A stretch of 64,000 bases of DNA from Mucilaginibacter sp. KACC 22063 (lineage in GTDB: Bacteria > Bacteroidota > Bacteroidia > Sphingobacteriales > Sphingobacteriaceae). Position numbers and translations under genes: made by a program. Shown piece after piece: positions 34,881-44,400 of this stretch. Position 1 is the stretch's first letter; every line of letters begins with the position of its first letter. Where the stretch lies: contig NZ_CP117877.1 in NCBI RefSeq assembly GCF_028736115.1, positions 2,170,001 through 2,234,000 on the forward strand, given 5' to 3'. A model generated the notes under the pieces. It was not told the DNA's origin and did no database searches. It saw nothing but the letters and a program-made list of their open reading frames with translations.

Positions 34881-37289
34881 TTACATTAATCTGCCTTTTA
34901 CATCCTGTGATCCTGTGTCACGGTCTCGTTTGTCCTTTACGGTTTGTTTACCAAAATTGTAGCTGATAGCCAGTGCTATACTTCGGGTATCATTGTAGTA
35001 ATTATCCTTTACGCGTAAGGCACCAAGCATATAGTTGTACCGGTCTTTATTGCTTTTAAACCAGTCCTGAGCCGACAGCGTGACACCGAAATTACCGGCC
35101 GTTTTCCTTAAACGAATCTCTGTATCCAGCCGGTTACCAATACGCGTGTTTACTATTGTGGCCGGAAAAGAGTTGGTTATTACCAACGTACTACTAAGTC
35201 CTGCTTTTTTGGATATTGTAAAGGTTTGATTAGTAGCTATTGTAATGGCCAATGTTTGGTTATCAATTGTAATATCGTTAGCATAAGCGCCTTTAGTCAC
35301 TACATACCCCACAAGCAACGTTCCTGATAAGCGCCACCAGGGTTTAGGCTGATTATTGTAGCTTGCTGTGAGGGACTGTCCGTAACGGTTACCATAATTA
35401 GTTTTTTGGTTGATAATAGTGTCCCCTGAAGTATAAGGAAGCGCATAAATTTCTCCAATTGTTTGACTGGCTGCTATCTGTAGGGTAAGTGTTCCCCACT
35501 TCTCATTCAGGCTGTGACTGAGTTCTTCACGATAATATTTAACAGGCTGCAATAAGGGATTTCCGGTAAAATAAGCTTTGTCTGTTGTATAGGTACGAAA
35601 CGGGTTTAAGTCCCAATAACCAGGCCGGGTGATACGGCTTGTTACAGCAAGCACGTAAGCACCTTTTTCTTTAGTTGTGAGCTTTAAAAAGGCTGTAGGA
35701 AAAAGATTAGTATAGTTTCGGGAGACTACCTGGTTGTCTTCGAGCCAGCCTTTGGCTGCTGTATTTTCTAACCTTAAACCTAACTGATAAGACCAAACAG
35801 GGCTTAACTTATAGCTAAAGTTGCCATACAAAGCATTAATATTTTCTTCATACCTAAATCGGTTACTCTGTCCGGGATCTGTTAACCAGATGTTGTTATC
35901 TGACAAGTTTTCGAACAAAAAGGTATTTCTAATTTTAGAAAATGATGCTTTGCCCCCAAAGGATAGATAGCCTTTTTTATTACTGAGCGGCCAGTCGAGA
36001 TCAGCTTTAATTGATTGGTTATTAATATGCTGTGGTGAAGATGTGCGAAAGATAGCCAAGTCGTTTGTTGCTTGCTGTGTCAGTGGGTCTATGGCGGTGT
36101 TAGTACTATTGGAATTATTTCCGGAGCGATAAGCTAACGCATCATAATCAACGCTTAATGTTTTTCCGGCTGAATCCAGTTTGCCCTGATAATTTAAATT
36201 CAGTGAGTATGTTTGTGAGTTAATCCGATCTTTGTTGACTGTCTTTGTTAAAGAATCTGTAGCCGGATAAAGGTCCATTGTTGAGGCATTGCGCGTTTCT
36301 CTGTGCGTAATGCCAGAAAAATCAAACAACATACCCACTACATGATTCTTGTTAAGCTGATAATCGGCACCCACATTAGCTCCGGGATACAATTCTGTAT
36401 ATTTGTTTACCGAGTTAATGTTTCTCTGACTGATTCCATATATAGAACCACCAGGATAAAATATGTCACGATTAGTAGTGGGCTTGCGACTACGATTGCC
36501 CATATACATTGTCGAATAGATGTTCCACTTTCCTGACCGCTCATTTAAATAGAGACTACCAGCCTGGGAGTTGACTGCGGTTTGGCGTGTACTTAACGAC
36601 GCACTACCAATCAATCCTTCCTCCTTATTTTTTTTAGTGACAATATTTATAATTCCCGCTCCGCCTTCAGCTTCGTACTGGCTGGGAGGGGTAGTAATTA
36701 CTTCAATAGCATCCAAATTATCTGATGGTAAACCACTCAGATAAGATTTAAGAGCGGTACCAGATAGTACTTTCTTTTTGTTATTAATATAAACTATAGC
36801 TCCGGTAGTGCCACTAATAGCAAGGGATCCATCTTCTGAAGCCTGTACTAAAGGTGTTTTTTCAAGCACATCCCAAACATTATTCCCTTTTGTTAAGTCT
36901 GTTTGACCAACATTGAACCGAAAACGGTCTAGTTCCCGTTGAAATACCGGCCTTTGCGCCCTGATAGTTACTTCAGACAGCATTTGCGTAGATTTAAGTT
37001 GCAAATTGATCGCTGTATCCCTGCGCAACACAAATTTGATTACAGTATCACGATAAGCTACAAACCTAACCCGCATCGTATAAGATCCGGGTTTCAAATT
37101 CACTATATTGTAGCTGCCCAAGCTATCTGTTATAGCTCCCGAACCTTTAGCACCGGTTTGCTGTAAGATAATTACCGCTAAAGGGAGTGGTTTATCTTTA
37201 TGGTCTGTAATTGTACCATTTAACTTTAGTTGTGCATAAGAATTGATTCCGGCAAGGACAAGGATGATAGATATTATAAACTTAGTCAT
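34881..37289 (-). CDS. TonB-dependent receptor/outer-membrane beta-barrel protein in the RiPP locus
   Basis: 802-residue outer-membrane barrel of the CarboxypepD-regulatory plus plug plus barrel type (outer-membrane beta-barrel family 3-like), without a SusD partner. Signal peptide 1-19 (ends GINSYAQ), a regulatory-like domain about 20-105 (LKLNGTITDHKDKPLPLAVI), a plug with IEVITTPPSQYEAEGGAGII, and a long barrel. It lies between the two precursor genes, 118 bp after precursor 2 and 127 bp before precursor 1. It could let the mature peptide cross the outer membrane, re-import a peptide-bound ligand, or act in self-protection. Position supports a link to the peptide; direction of transport cannot be read from sequence. 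Confidence 0.88.
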   Translation of the reverse strand: MTKFIISIILVLAGINSYAQLKLNGTITDHKDKPLPLAVIILQQTGAKGSGAITDSLGSYNIVNLKPGSYTMRVRFVAYRDTVIKFVLRRDTAINLQLKSTQMLSEVTIRAQRPVFQRELDRFRFNVGQTDLTKGNNVWDVLEKTPLVQASEDGSLAISGTTGAIVYINNKKKVLSGTALKSYLSGLPSDNLDAIEVITTPPSQYEAEGGAGIINIVTKKNKEEGLIGSASLSTRQTAVNSQAGSLYLNERSGKWNIYSTMYMGNRSRKPTTNRDIFYPGGSIYGISQRNINSVNKYTELYPGANVGADYQLNKNHVVGMLFDFSGITHRETRNASTMDLYPATDSLTKTVNKDRINSQTYSLNLNYQGKLDSAGKTLSVDYDALAYRSGNNSNSTNTAIDPLTQQATNDLAIFRTSSPQHINNQSIKADLDWPLSNKKGYLSFGGKASFSKIRNTFLFENLSDNNIWLTDPGQSNRFRYEENINALYGNFSYKLSPVWSYQLGLRLENTAAKGWLEDNQVVSRNYTNLFPTAFLKLTTKEKGAYVLAVTSRITRPGYWDLNPFRTYTTDKAYFTGNPLLQPVKYYREELSHSLNEKWGTLTLQIAASQTIGEIYALPYTSGDTIINQKTNYGNRYGQSLTASYNNQPKPWWRLSGTLLVGYVVTKGAYANDITIDNQTLAITIATNQTFTISKKAGLSSTLVITNSFPATIVNTRIGNRLDTEIRLRKTAGNFGVTLSAQDWFKSNKDRYNYMLGALRVKDNYYNDTRSIALAISYNFGKQTVKDKRDRDTGSQDVKGRLM

Positions 37290-37336
37290 AGACTTCGTCT
37301 CAGCAATAAATAGATTATAAAAAAGCTTAGCTTGGA

Positions 37337-37377
37337 TAGCTTATTCGGTCAGGCTTAATACTGACCAGAATAAGCTA
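37337..37377 (-). terminator. Hairpin (attenuator/terminator) after precursor peptide 2
   Basis: A 16-bp stem (TAGCTTATTCGGTCAG / CTGACC-A-GAATAAGCTA, one bulged A) with an 8-base loop lies 30 bp after the precursor 2 stop. On the - strand a run of six T residues follows about 13 bases later. It stands between precursor 2 and the outer-membrane receptor gene, matching the hairpin after precursor 1. Confidence 0.75.
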
Positions 37378-37407
37378 TTGAAATGAATGGGTTATTTAGG
37401 CTAAGTA

Positions 37408-37617
37408 CTATGCTACGCGCAGAAATTGCTGATCTGTCTTATCATATGCAGATGCACGGTCTTCTGAGTCGGCTACTGCAACTATGGGACAATCGGAACC
37501 GGTACCGCCGAATATAGCTTTGTACAAGTCCATTTTTTCATTTTCGGAAGATTGAATAGCATTTTGCAGGATGCTTTTTCCTTTAGCGTTACTTGCGAGG
37601 GTTTGATTCTTTTTCAT
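37408..37617 (-). CDS. RiPP precursor peptide 2 with double-glycine leader
   Basis: 69-residue paralogue of precursor 1. The leader (1-38) differs at four positions (A8, N10, I21, K28) and ends in the same LYKAIFGG. The core starts TGSDCPIVAVADS, keeps the single Cys43 and the triplets Y58-D-K60 and F65-L-R67, and has one inserted Gln and a Val near the end (QQFLRVA). Conservation is high in both leader and core, so this is a recent duplication with both copies under selection, or simply recent. It is the first gene of the RiPP locus, 172 bp after the oxygenase that closes the NRPS operon. Confidence 0.85.
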   Translation of the reverse strand: MKKNQTLASNAKGKSILQNAIQSSENEKMDLYKAIFGGTGSDCPIVAVADSEDRASAYDKTDQQFLRVA

Positions 37618-37789
37618 ATGTTATGTGATTTTGTGGTTTCGGTATTTGCTTGTGATAGGTTTAAATTACTTCCGTAAGTTAAATTAACTTTTTGTAAAAA
37701 GAAAATATAAATGTTTTATTAAGTAGAAATTAAATAAACTCCTTTCGCGAAAGCGCTAAAAAAGCTTTTATTAATAAAGTAAGAATTGT

Positions 37790-38446
37790 TCACACGCCCT
37801 GTTCCATATCAGCTTCATCCAGCAAATAATCTTTATCGTTTGTCAGCATAATTACCACCATTTTTCGGTCGTAACCGGAATTATTTGCAACAGCGCGATG
37901 AACGGTTCCTGCCGGAAGATAAACAAGAGAAAACGGTTTAAAGCCGGATTTAATTTCTCTCATTGGCTCATGTAATTCACGCTCAATGCCAGTAATTGTA
38001 GTATATATTTCCGTCGCGGTAAGCCCCATGGCTACGCGTTTCCAGTCTTCACCTGATATTTCCGGCTCAAAATAAGAGATCGTATTTTGGGTAACTACCG
38101 GCGTTAGCGGGATGAATATGGTTGAGGTAATGCCCTTATAATCTACATGAGGGAATTGCTCTTTTGTTTCTTGCGGGTTAACGGAAATACCAATGGAAAG
38201 TAACCGTTTGGGAAGGCTATATTTACTAATTATCGAATTAATCATCGCTATCAGCTCTTTCAGTAATTCGTTTTCTTTTTTTTCAAATGGAAATGGGCCC
38301 TTCCCTTCGCAAAAATAATTGATCCAGAAAACTTTTTTCTTTTCAGCAAGCTCCCTGATATCGCCGGCATAAATGTATTCCAATTTAGTTTGTGCCAGTT
38401 GCAATAATGCTCGTTCCTGAGCATTTAATGTTCCAATTACTTTCAT
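37790..38446 (-). CDS. Putative 2-oxoglutarate/Fe(II)-dependent oxygenase of the NRPS operon
   Basis: 218-residue soluble protein. A full 2-oxoglutarate oxygenase ligand set is visible: H100-V-D102 (QFPHVDYKGITSTIF), H183 (YLPAGTVHRAVANNS) and R194 eleven residues later (GYDRKMVVIML). It starts 5 bp after the NRPS/PKS stop, so it is translated with the assembly line and probably hydroxylates an amino acid or the finished product. Overall identity to a named family is not clear to me. The three H-x-D...H proteins in the RiPP locus do not share its sequence apart from the ligand pattern. Confidence 0.75.
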   Translation of the reverse strand: MKVIGTLNAQERALLQLAQTKLEYIYAGDIRELAEKKKVFWINYFCEGKGPFPFEKKENELLKELIAMINSIISKYSLPKRLLSIGISVNPQETKEQFPHVDYKGITSTIFIPLTPVVTQNTISYFEPEISGEDWKRVAMGLTATEIYTTITGIERELHEPMREIKSGFKPFSLVYLPAGTVHRAVANNSGYDRKMVVIMLTNDKDYLLDEADMEQGV

Positions 38447-38451
38447 AACAA

Positions 38452-41400
38452 TTATAGTGGATAAGGTTTATTTAAAAGAGCGTCATAAGATGTTTGTGCA
38501 GATAGCAAATATTTACTGATCATTTCGCCGCCAACATCAAGTATATTGTCGTGCTGGCAATCAAGATTAAAGACCCTGACTTTATCAGCCACTGTCTCGA
38601 TGTTGTTTGCATCGAGTTTCTTGATATATTCGTTTTTGTATACTGCATCTTTTACATCGTTATAGGTTATAACCTGTGTTGCCTTAAACAAAACTACGTC
38701 GGTATGAACCAGCTTACGACTCAAGCTTTTTCTCGCAATTGCCAATTCAGCGTAATATGCTGAAAACACTTTATCTACATATCCTTTATCGTATTTCTTC
38801 AGCATAAGGTCTTTTTCAGATAGTTTTATACGTTCATAATCTTCCTTATTTAAAAAGCCCAGCATTTGGTCATCGTGAATAAATGAATCGAGTAGGGTGA
38901 CTTTGATGTCCTTATATCCCTCTTTTTCAAGAGTAGCCGCTATTTCTAATGAAATCAGTCCGCCAAGTGACCAGCCAAGTAAATTAACATTATCTTTAAG
39001 TGGATATTTTTTTTTGATCGCTGCGAGATAATGGACGGCAATTTTAGTTAGTGAGTCAATTTTCTCTTCGTTCCAAATATTATAGTTGTCGATACCAATA
39101 CAATTATATTTCTGCGAAAGCTGTTCTGCCAGGTTTTGATAAACCTCGGCTCCTCCAAAACCTGGATGGATAAAGAAAATATCTTCCAGGTCAGTATTAT
39201 ACCGAATGTTGTAGGGCTTTATCAATTCTGGTGCCGGGTGTTGAAAAGACACCAGCATGTCGATGGTTTTAAGACGGAAAATATCCGCTACCTTGAAGTT
39301 CCACTTCAACACTTCGCTCAATCGCTGCGAAACCCATACTGCTAATATGGAATTGCCACCGAGGTCAAAAAAATCATCATGAATTGAGATCTTGTATATA
39401 CCGAGCGCGGAGCAAATAATTTGAGCCGCCTTGTAATGTTGTTCGGTATAATCAGTTTCTGAAATGCTTATTGCATCTTCGGTTGGGTTGTTTATTGGCT
39501 CATCTGTGCTTGAATTAAAATAGCTGATATGCTCATCATTAACATCATATCGCGATAAGACGATGCTTTTGGTTTTAGATGAATTCAATAGCTTTTGTAA
39601 AATATCAGAAAATTCGGAACTGGTTATAGAATCAGAAGATTTGTCTTTAATCGCTGCATTTTTCAAGAATTCGGCACTCATACCTATATCTGATATCCTA
39701 TTCAGGTTAATAGATAATAAACGCTGAATATTGGGGTAGTTGCGATGGCAAAGTTCATCCATATACAAGTTGGCAGCGGTATAATCCATATTACCTATAG
39801 AAGGAAAAATGCTGGATACAGAAGAGCAGCAAATCAATTGGCCTATACTAACCGTGCCTGAGAGCCGGGTCAAATTTTCAATACCAGTTATTTTAGGATT
39901 TACTACTGCTGCTACATCCTCGTAAGTTTTATCCCTCAGTACACCTTTAGCTGCTACTCCCGCAGCGTGAAGTATAACGTCTATGTGAGATATATTATTG
40001 TAATTCAGTATTTTATGTAGGTTATCTAAACATTTTTTATTGCTAATATCAATTGCTGCATAAATAACAACATTATCTGTTTCTTTCAGTTCAGATAGTC
40101 TCAATCGTGCTTCATTGCTTAAATCAGCTTCAGATGTGCGGCCTAAAAGAATCAGGATAGAGCTATTGACGTTTTTGGCTACCTGCTTGGCATAAGTAAA
40201 CCCGAGGGCACCTAACCCGCCTGTAACCATGAAAACGGGATGGTTTGATAATGTGTTGTTTGCTGCATTTTTGCTAAACGACGTATCTTGCTGATAGGTA
40301 GGTATCCATATATAATTGCCCCTTGCAACAATAAGGTCTGTCGTTACCTCTTCTTCCAGTAATGGCAAGAAAGTCTGTTCATAGTTATTATCTTGTGAAG
40401 ATAGATCGATATGATAGGCACGCACGCCGAAAGCAAAGTATTCTGCGGGTAGAGATTTAGTTACGCCATAAATAACAGAGGGCCGTGGCTGTAATTGCTC
40501 AATTCCTGTTACTTCAAAATTGTCAAATGATGCTGATACTACTTTCGGTATCTTGTTGCCTGTACTTTCGCACCAATGGAATATGTTTTTTAGGGCAAGA
40601 ATATCAAGGCATGGGTCATCCGGATTAGTAGTGCGAGAAATGTATACAAGAATATCTATTGCGTCCTCTAAAACAACTTTGTTTAAAAGCGCCCCAATAT
40701 GAGCCGAGCTACAAAAGTCGATGTCAGATCCGGGGCTTATGTTGTTGGCTTGTCTGTGAAACGCAAAGCTTAGTTTCCGGCAGTGTTTCTTCAGAATTTC
40801 GAGTAAAATGTCAGTTTTAGGATGATTTTCTGATGTTTCATTAATTAATACCAGGATATTTTTATTACGAAGATTTTCAATGTTTTCTGTAATGTTATTT
40901 AAATCATTTCGTTGCCATGAACGCTTATAAAATATATTATCAATGGCATTGAATTTTCTTGTATTAACAAGTGCGGTTTTCTCTATCCAGCATTTTTGCA
41001 TATCAAACTGATACAGCGGCATATCGTTCAAAAACAAGGCATTTTTAAATGTAGTGACATCATTTGGCTTTTGAATTATTGCGTATTCCCAAAGTTTTGC
41101 AATGAGGTCTTCCTTGGTTTTTACATGGTATACTTTCGAAATAGATTCCTTCGCCGAAGGTAAAAGCTGCAGGGCCTTAATAAATTTATGCCCGCCTTCA
41201 TTAACAAGCTTTTTAATAAAATACCCTAAACTTTTACCTGCGCCTATTTCTATAAAATTCACCCGGTAATTATACTTACGGCACAAAGTCTCTGCCCCTT
41301 TATTAAACTGAACTGTTTGCCGGAGTTGATTGCACCAATATTGTGCAGTCGCTACCTCAGCGTCGGCAATATTCCCGGTTAAATTGCTGATAAATTGCTT

Positions 41401-44400
41401 TTTAGGCGTGTTTAATTTAATTCCTTTTATATGTTCTTTAAATTCATCAATTGCAGCATCCATTAATCTGGAATGAAAGGCGTGGGAAACATTCAATAGC
41501 ATTGCCGGAACAGAACTGTGATCCAAATTTTCTTTCAATAGTTCTATATCAGTTTCATTGCCGGATATGACAATATCATCAGGTGAGTTAATGCACGCTA
41601 TTTCGCACCTATATGCTTTGGCTAAGGGGGCGATAATATCATGTCTGCTATTTACTGCTAACATACTGCCCCGTGGCATCGATTGCATTAGCCTGCCACG
41701 CAGGACCGTGATCCGGATGGCATCTTCCAGGCTAAATACGCCGCATAGCGTTGCTGCCACATATTCACCAATGCTATGCCCAATGTAAGTATCTGCATAT
41801 ATCCCATTGTGATTTAAATACCTGGCTAAGGCATACTCAATAATAAATAGAGCCGGCTGAGTCCATCTCGTTTCATCGATGGCGGTCTGGTTTGAAGTTG
41901 ATGCAGGAAACATAATTTCATACAAGTCGATATCGATGTACCGGTTGGCAATTTTTATGCAATCATCAACGATTTTCTTAAAATCAGGCTCATGGTCATA
42001 CAGATCCTTCGCCATATTGGGATATTGCGACCCCTGGCCCGGAAACATAAAAACGAGCTTATTATTACTTTCGGTGATAATCTGCTTTGGATGGTCTATC
42101 GTTTTTAATTCATCGATAAGCTGGCCGGTATTGTTTGCACAAACAGCTATTCTGCAATCAAAATGTTCTTTTCTCTCCTGCAATGTATAGGCGATATCTC
42201 TTATATTATACACTACATTGTTAGCCTTAGCATTTATGAGCCACTTGTACAACGCTTGCTTAAATTGATTTAGTGAGGCTGCATTTTTTGCCGACAGCGG
42301 AATGATATAATTTTTGCCGGGTTGTACTGGTTCAGCAACAAGTATTTCAGTTTTATTCTGGTTAAGATAGTCTCCAACTACCACATGCGCATTGGTCCCG
42401 CCAATGCCAAATGAACTTATCCCGGCCAGCCGCTGCCGGTGTAACTGCGGAAGCCACGGCAGATTTTCAGTAGTAATATTGAAATTACCGCGTTCGAGGT
42501 GCAGCTCGGGATTGGGTTCGCTAAAATTAACCTGACCCGGAATGGTATTGTTTTCCAGCATGGCGCACACTTTAACCAAGCCTGCAATACCTGCCGCTGA
42601 TCCTGCGTGACCTATATTTGCTTTTACAGCCCCTAACCAAGTGCGATGATTCTTTACTTTGTGCTCTCTGTTCCGGTTAAATTCAAATGCTCCGTAAAGC
42701 GCTTGTATTTCAATTGGATCGCCCAAATTGGTTGCGGTACCATGACATTCTACAAAATCTATTTCATCAGCTGCTATGCCGGCCATGCGTTGGGCATTGA
42801 TGATACACTCGCTTTGCCCCATTACGGAGGGCGCTGTATAGCCTGTTTTACGCGCGCCGTCATTATTTGTGGCATATCCCTTTATAACAGCTATGATGTG
42901 ATCATTATCATTAATCGCATCTTCCATGCGCTTTAACAGCACAGCACCTACGCCTGCGCCAAGTGTAGTACCTGAGGCCTCTTTGTCAAATGTTTTGCAA
43001 TGCCCATCCCGGGATAAGATCAATCCTTCTTCATAAATGTAACCTATTTTTTCATCGGGCATAGTCAATGATACTCCGCCAGCCAAAGCCATGTTGCAGG
43101 TGCCCAATTGCAGGTTTTTGCAGGCCTCTACCACCGAAACCAGCCCGGTAGAACATGCCGTATTAATGGATAAAGCCGGGCCTGACAGGTTTAAAAAATA
43201 AGCAGTCTTTGTGGCCAGTGCATCTTTGCTGTTTGAATTGATGGCTTCCCATGCATTCACATCAGGATTTCCGTTTAAAATGTGAGTCGACAAATAGTCG
43301 CTATCACTGCTCCCGGCAAAAACACCAATATTATGCTCGCCCCTTTGTTTTACATAACCTGCAGCTTCCAGTGCATACCAGCAATGCTCCATAAATTTAC
43401 GGTATTGCGGGTCCAACTGCCGTGCTTCCCTGGCCGACATTCCCCAAAATTGCGGGTCGAAATATTCGATACCCTCTATCGGAGATGACACGCTAATGAA
43501 ACCGGGATCGTCCAGTACATGCGGTTCAACACCGGATTTTTTACACTCCTCGCGCGTGTGGAAAGAGATTCCTTCACGCTGATCTTTAATTAGTTTCCAT
43601 AACTCTGGTATATTCTTAGCACCCGAAAATGAACCTGACATACCGATAATGGCAATCTCATGCTTTTTAATAGCAACAGTATTGTTTTGAAGCTTGTAGC
43701 CTGGATCATTATCTTTACGTAGGCTTAGTACAAGTTTGTTTATGCTATTGAATTTGAAAAGATCGGCAATGGTGATATGCTTAAACTCTTCCAGCTTGTT
43801 TAATTCCTGCTTCAGCCGAATGCTCAGGATGGAGTTACCGCCAATCTCAAAAAAGTTTTGGTAACAGCTAATCTGTTCGCCCGGCAAGCCCAATACTTTA
43901 CCATATGCCCTACAAAGTTCTATTTCAAGTATAGTTTCCGGCTTTACATATGCTGTGGAGGCTTCAAATTCAGGATCGGGAAAGGACTTTTTATCCAGTT
44001 TGCCATTAACAGTAAGCGGAAATACTTCTACTCGCATAAACATTGCCGGAACCATATAAGAAGGAAGTAGCTCCATTAGCTTGTTTTGTATCACTACACG
44101 ACTAACCTCTTTCTCACTTATATAATAACAAACGAGGTATTTCGTAATTATACCATCTATGTTTCTTTCTTTAACCAATACACACGCCTGTTCAATTTCG
44201 TTTATTGCTTTTACAGCGTATTCAATTTCAGTCAGTTCTATGCGATAACCGTTTATCTTAACCTGTTCGTCATTCCTGCCTATGTACTTTAGATTACCGT
44301 CGGGTAGCATGCGCACCAGGTCGCCGGTTTTATATAAGCGTGTATTACCTTTTATTTTATCCTCTTCCGTAGCAAAAGGATTGGGGATAAAGCGTTCGGC

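Noticed and set aside
28387-37617. Lanthipeptide, lasso peptide or ATP-grasp (grasp-with-spasm) pathway
   Set aside because: No LanB/LanM/LanC, no lasso macrolactam synthetase and no ATP-grasp enzyme among the genes; the locus holds only the radical SAM enzyme and the three unknown paralogues.
37741-37775. Palindrome CTTTCGCGAAAG and AAAAGCTTTT as terminator of the NRPS operon
   Set aside because: Both stems have no loop of usable size and the T-tract is not placed after a stable stem; the end of the NRPS transcript is therefore not called.
40250-43700. Dehydratase or enoylreductase domain in the PKS module
   Set aside because: The segment between acyltransferase and ketoreductase reads as the ketoreductase structural subdomain (RPSVIYGVTKSLPAEYF). 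No HxxxGxxxxP dehydratase motif was seen.
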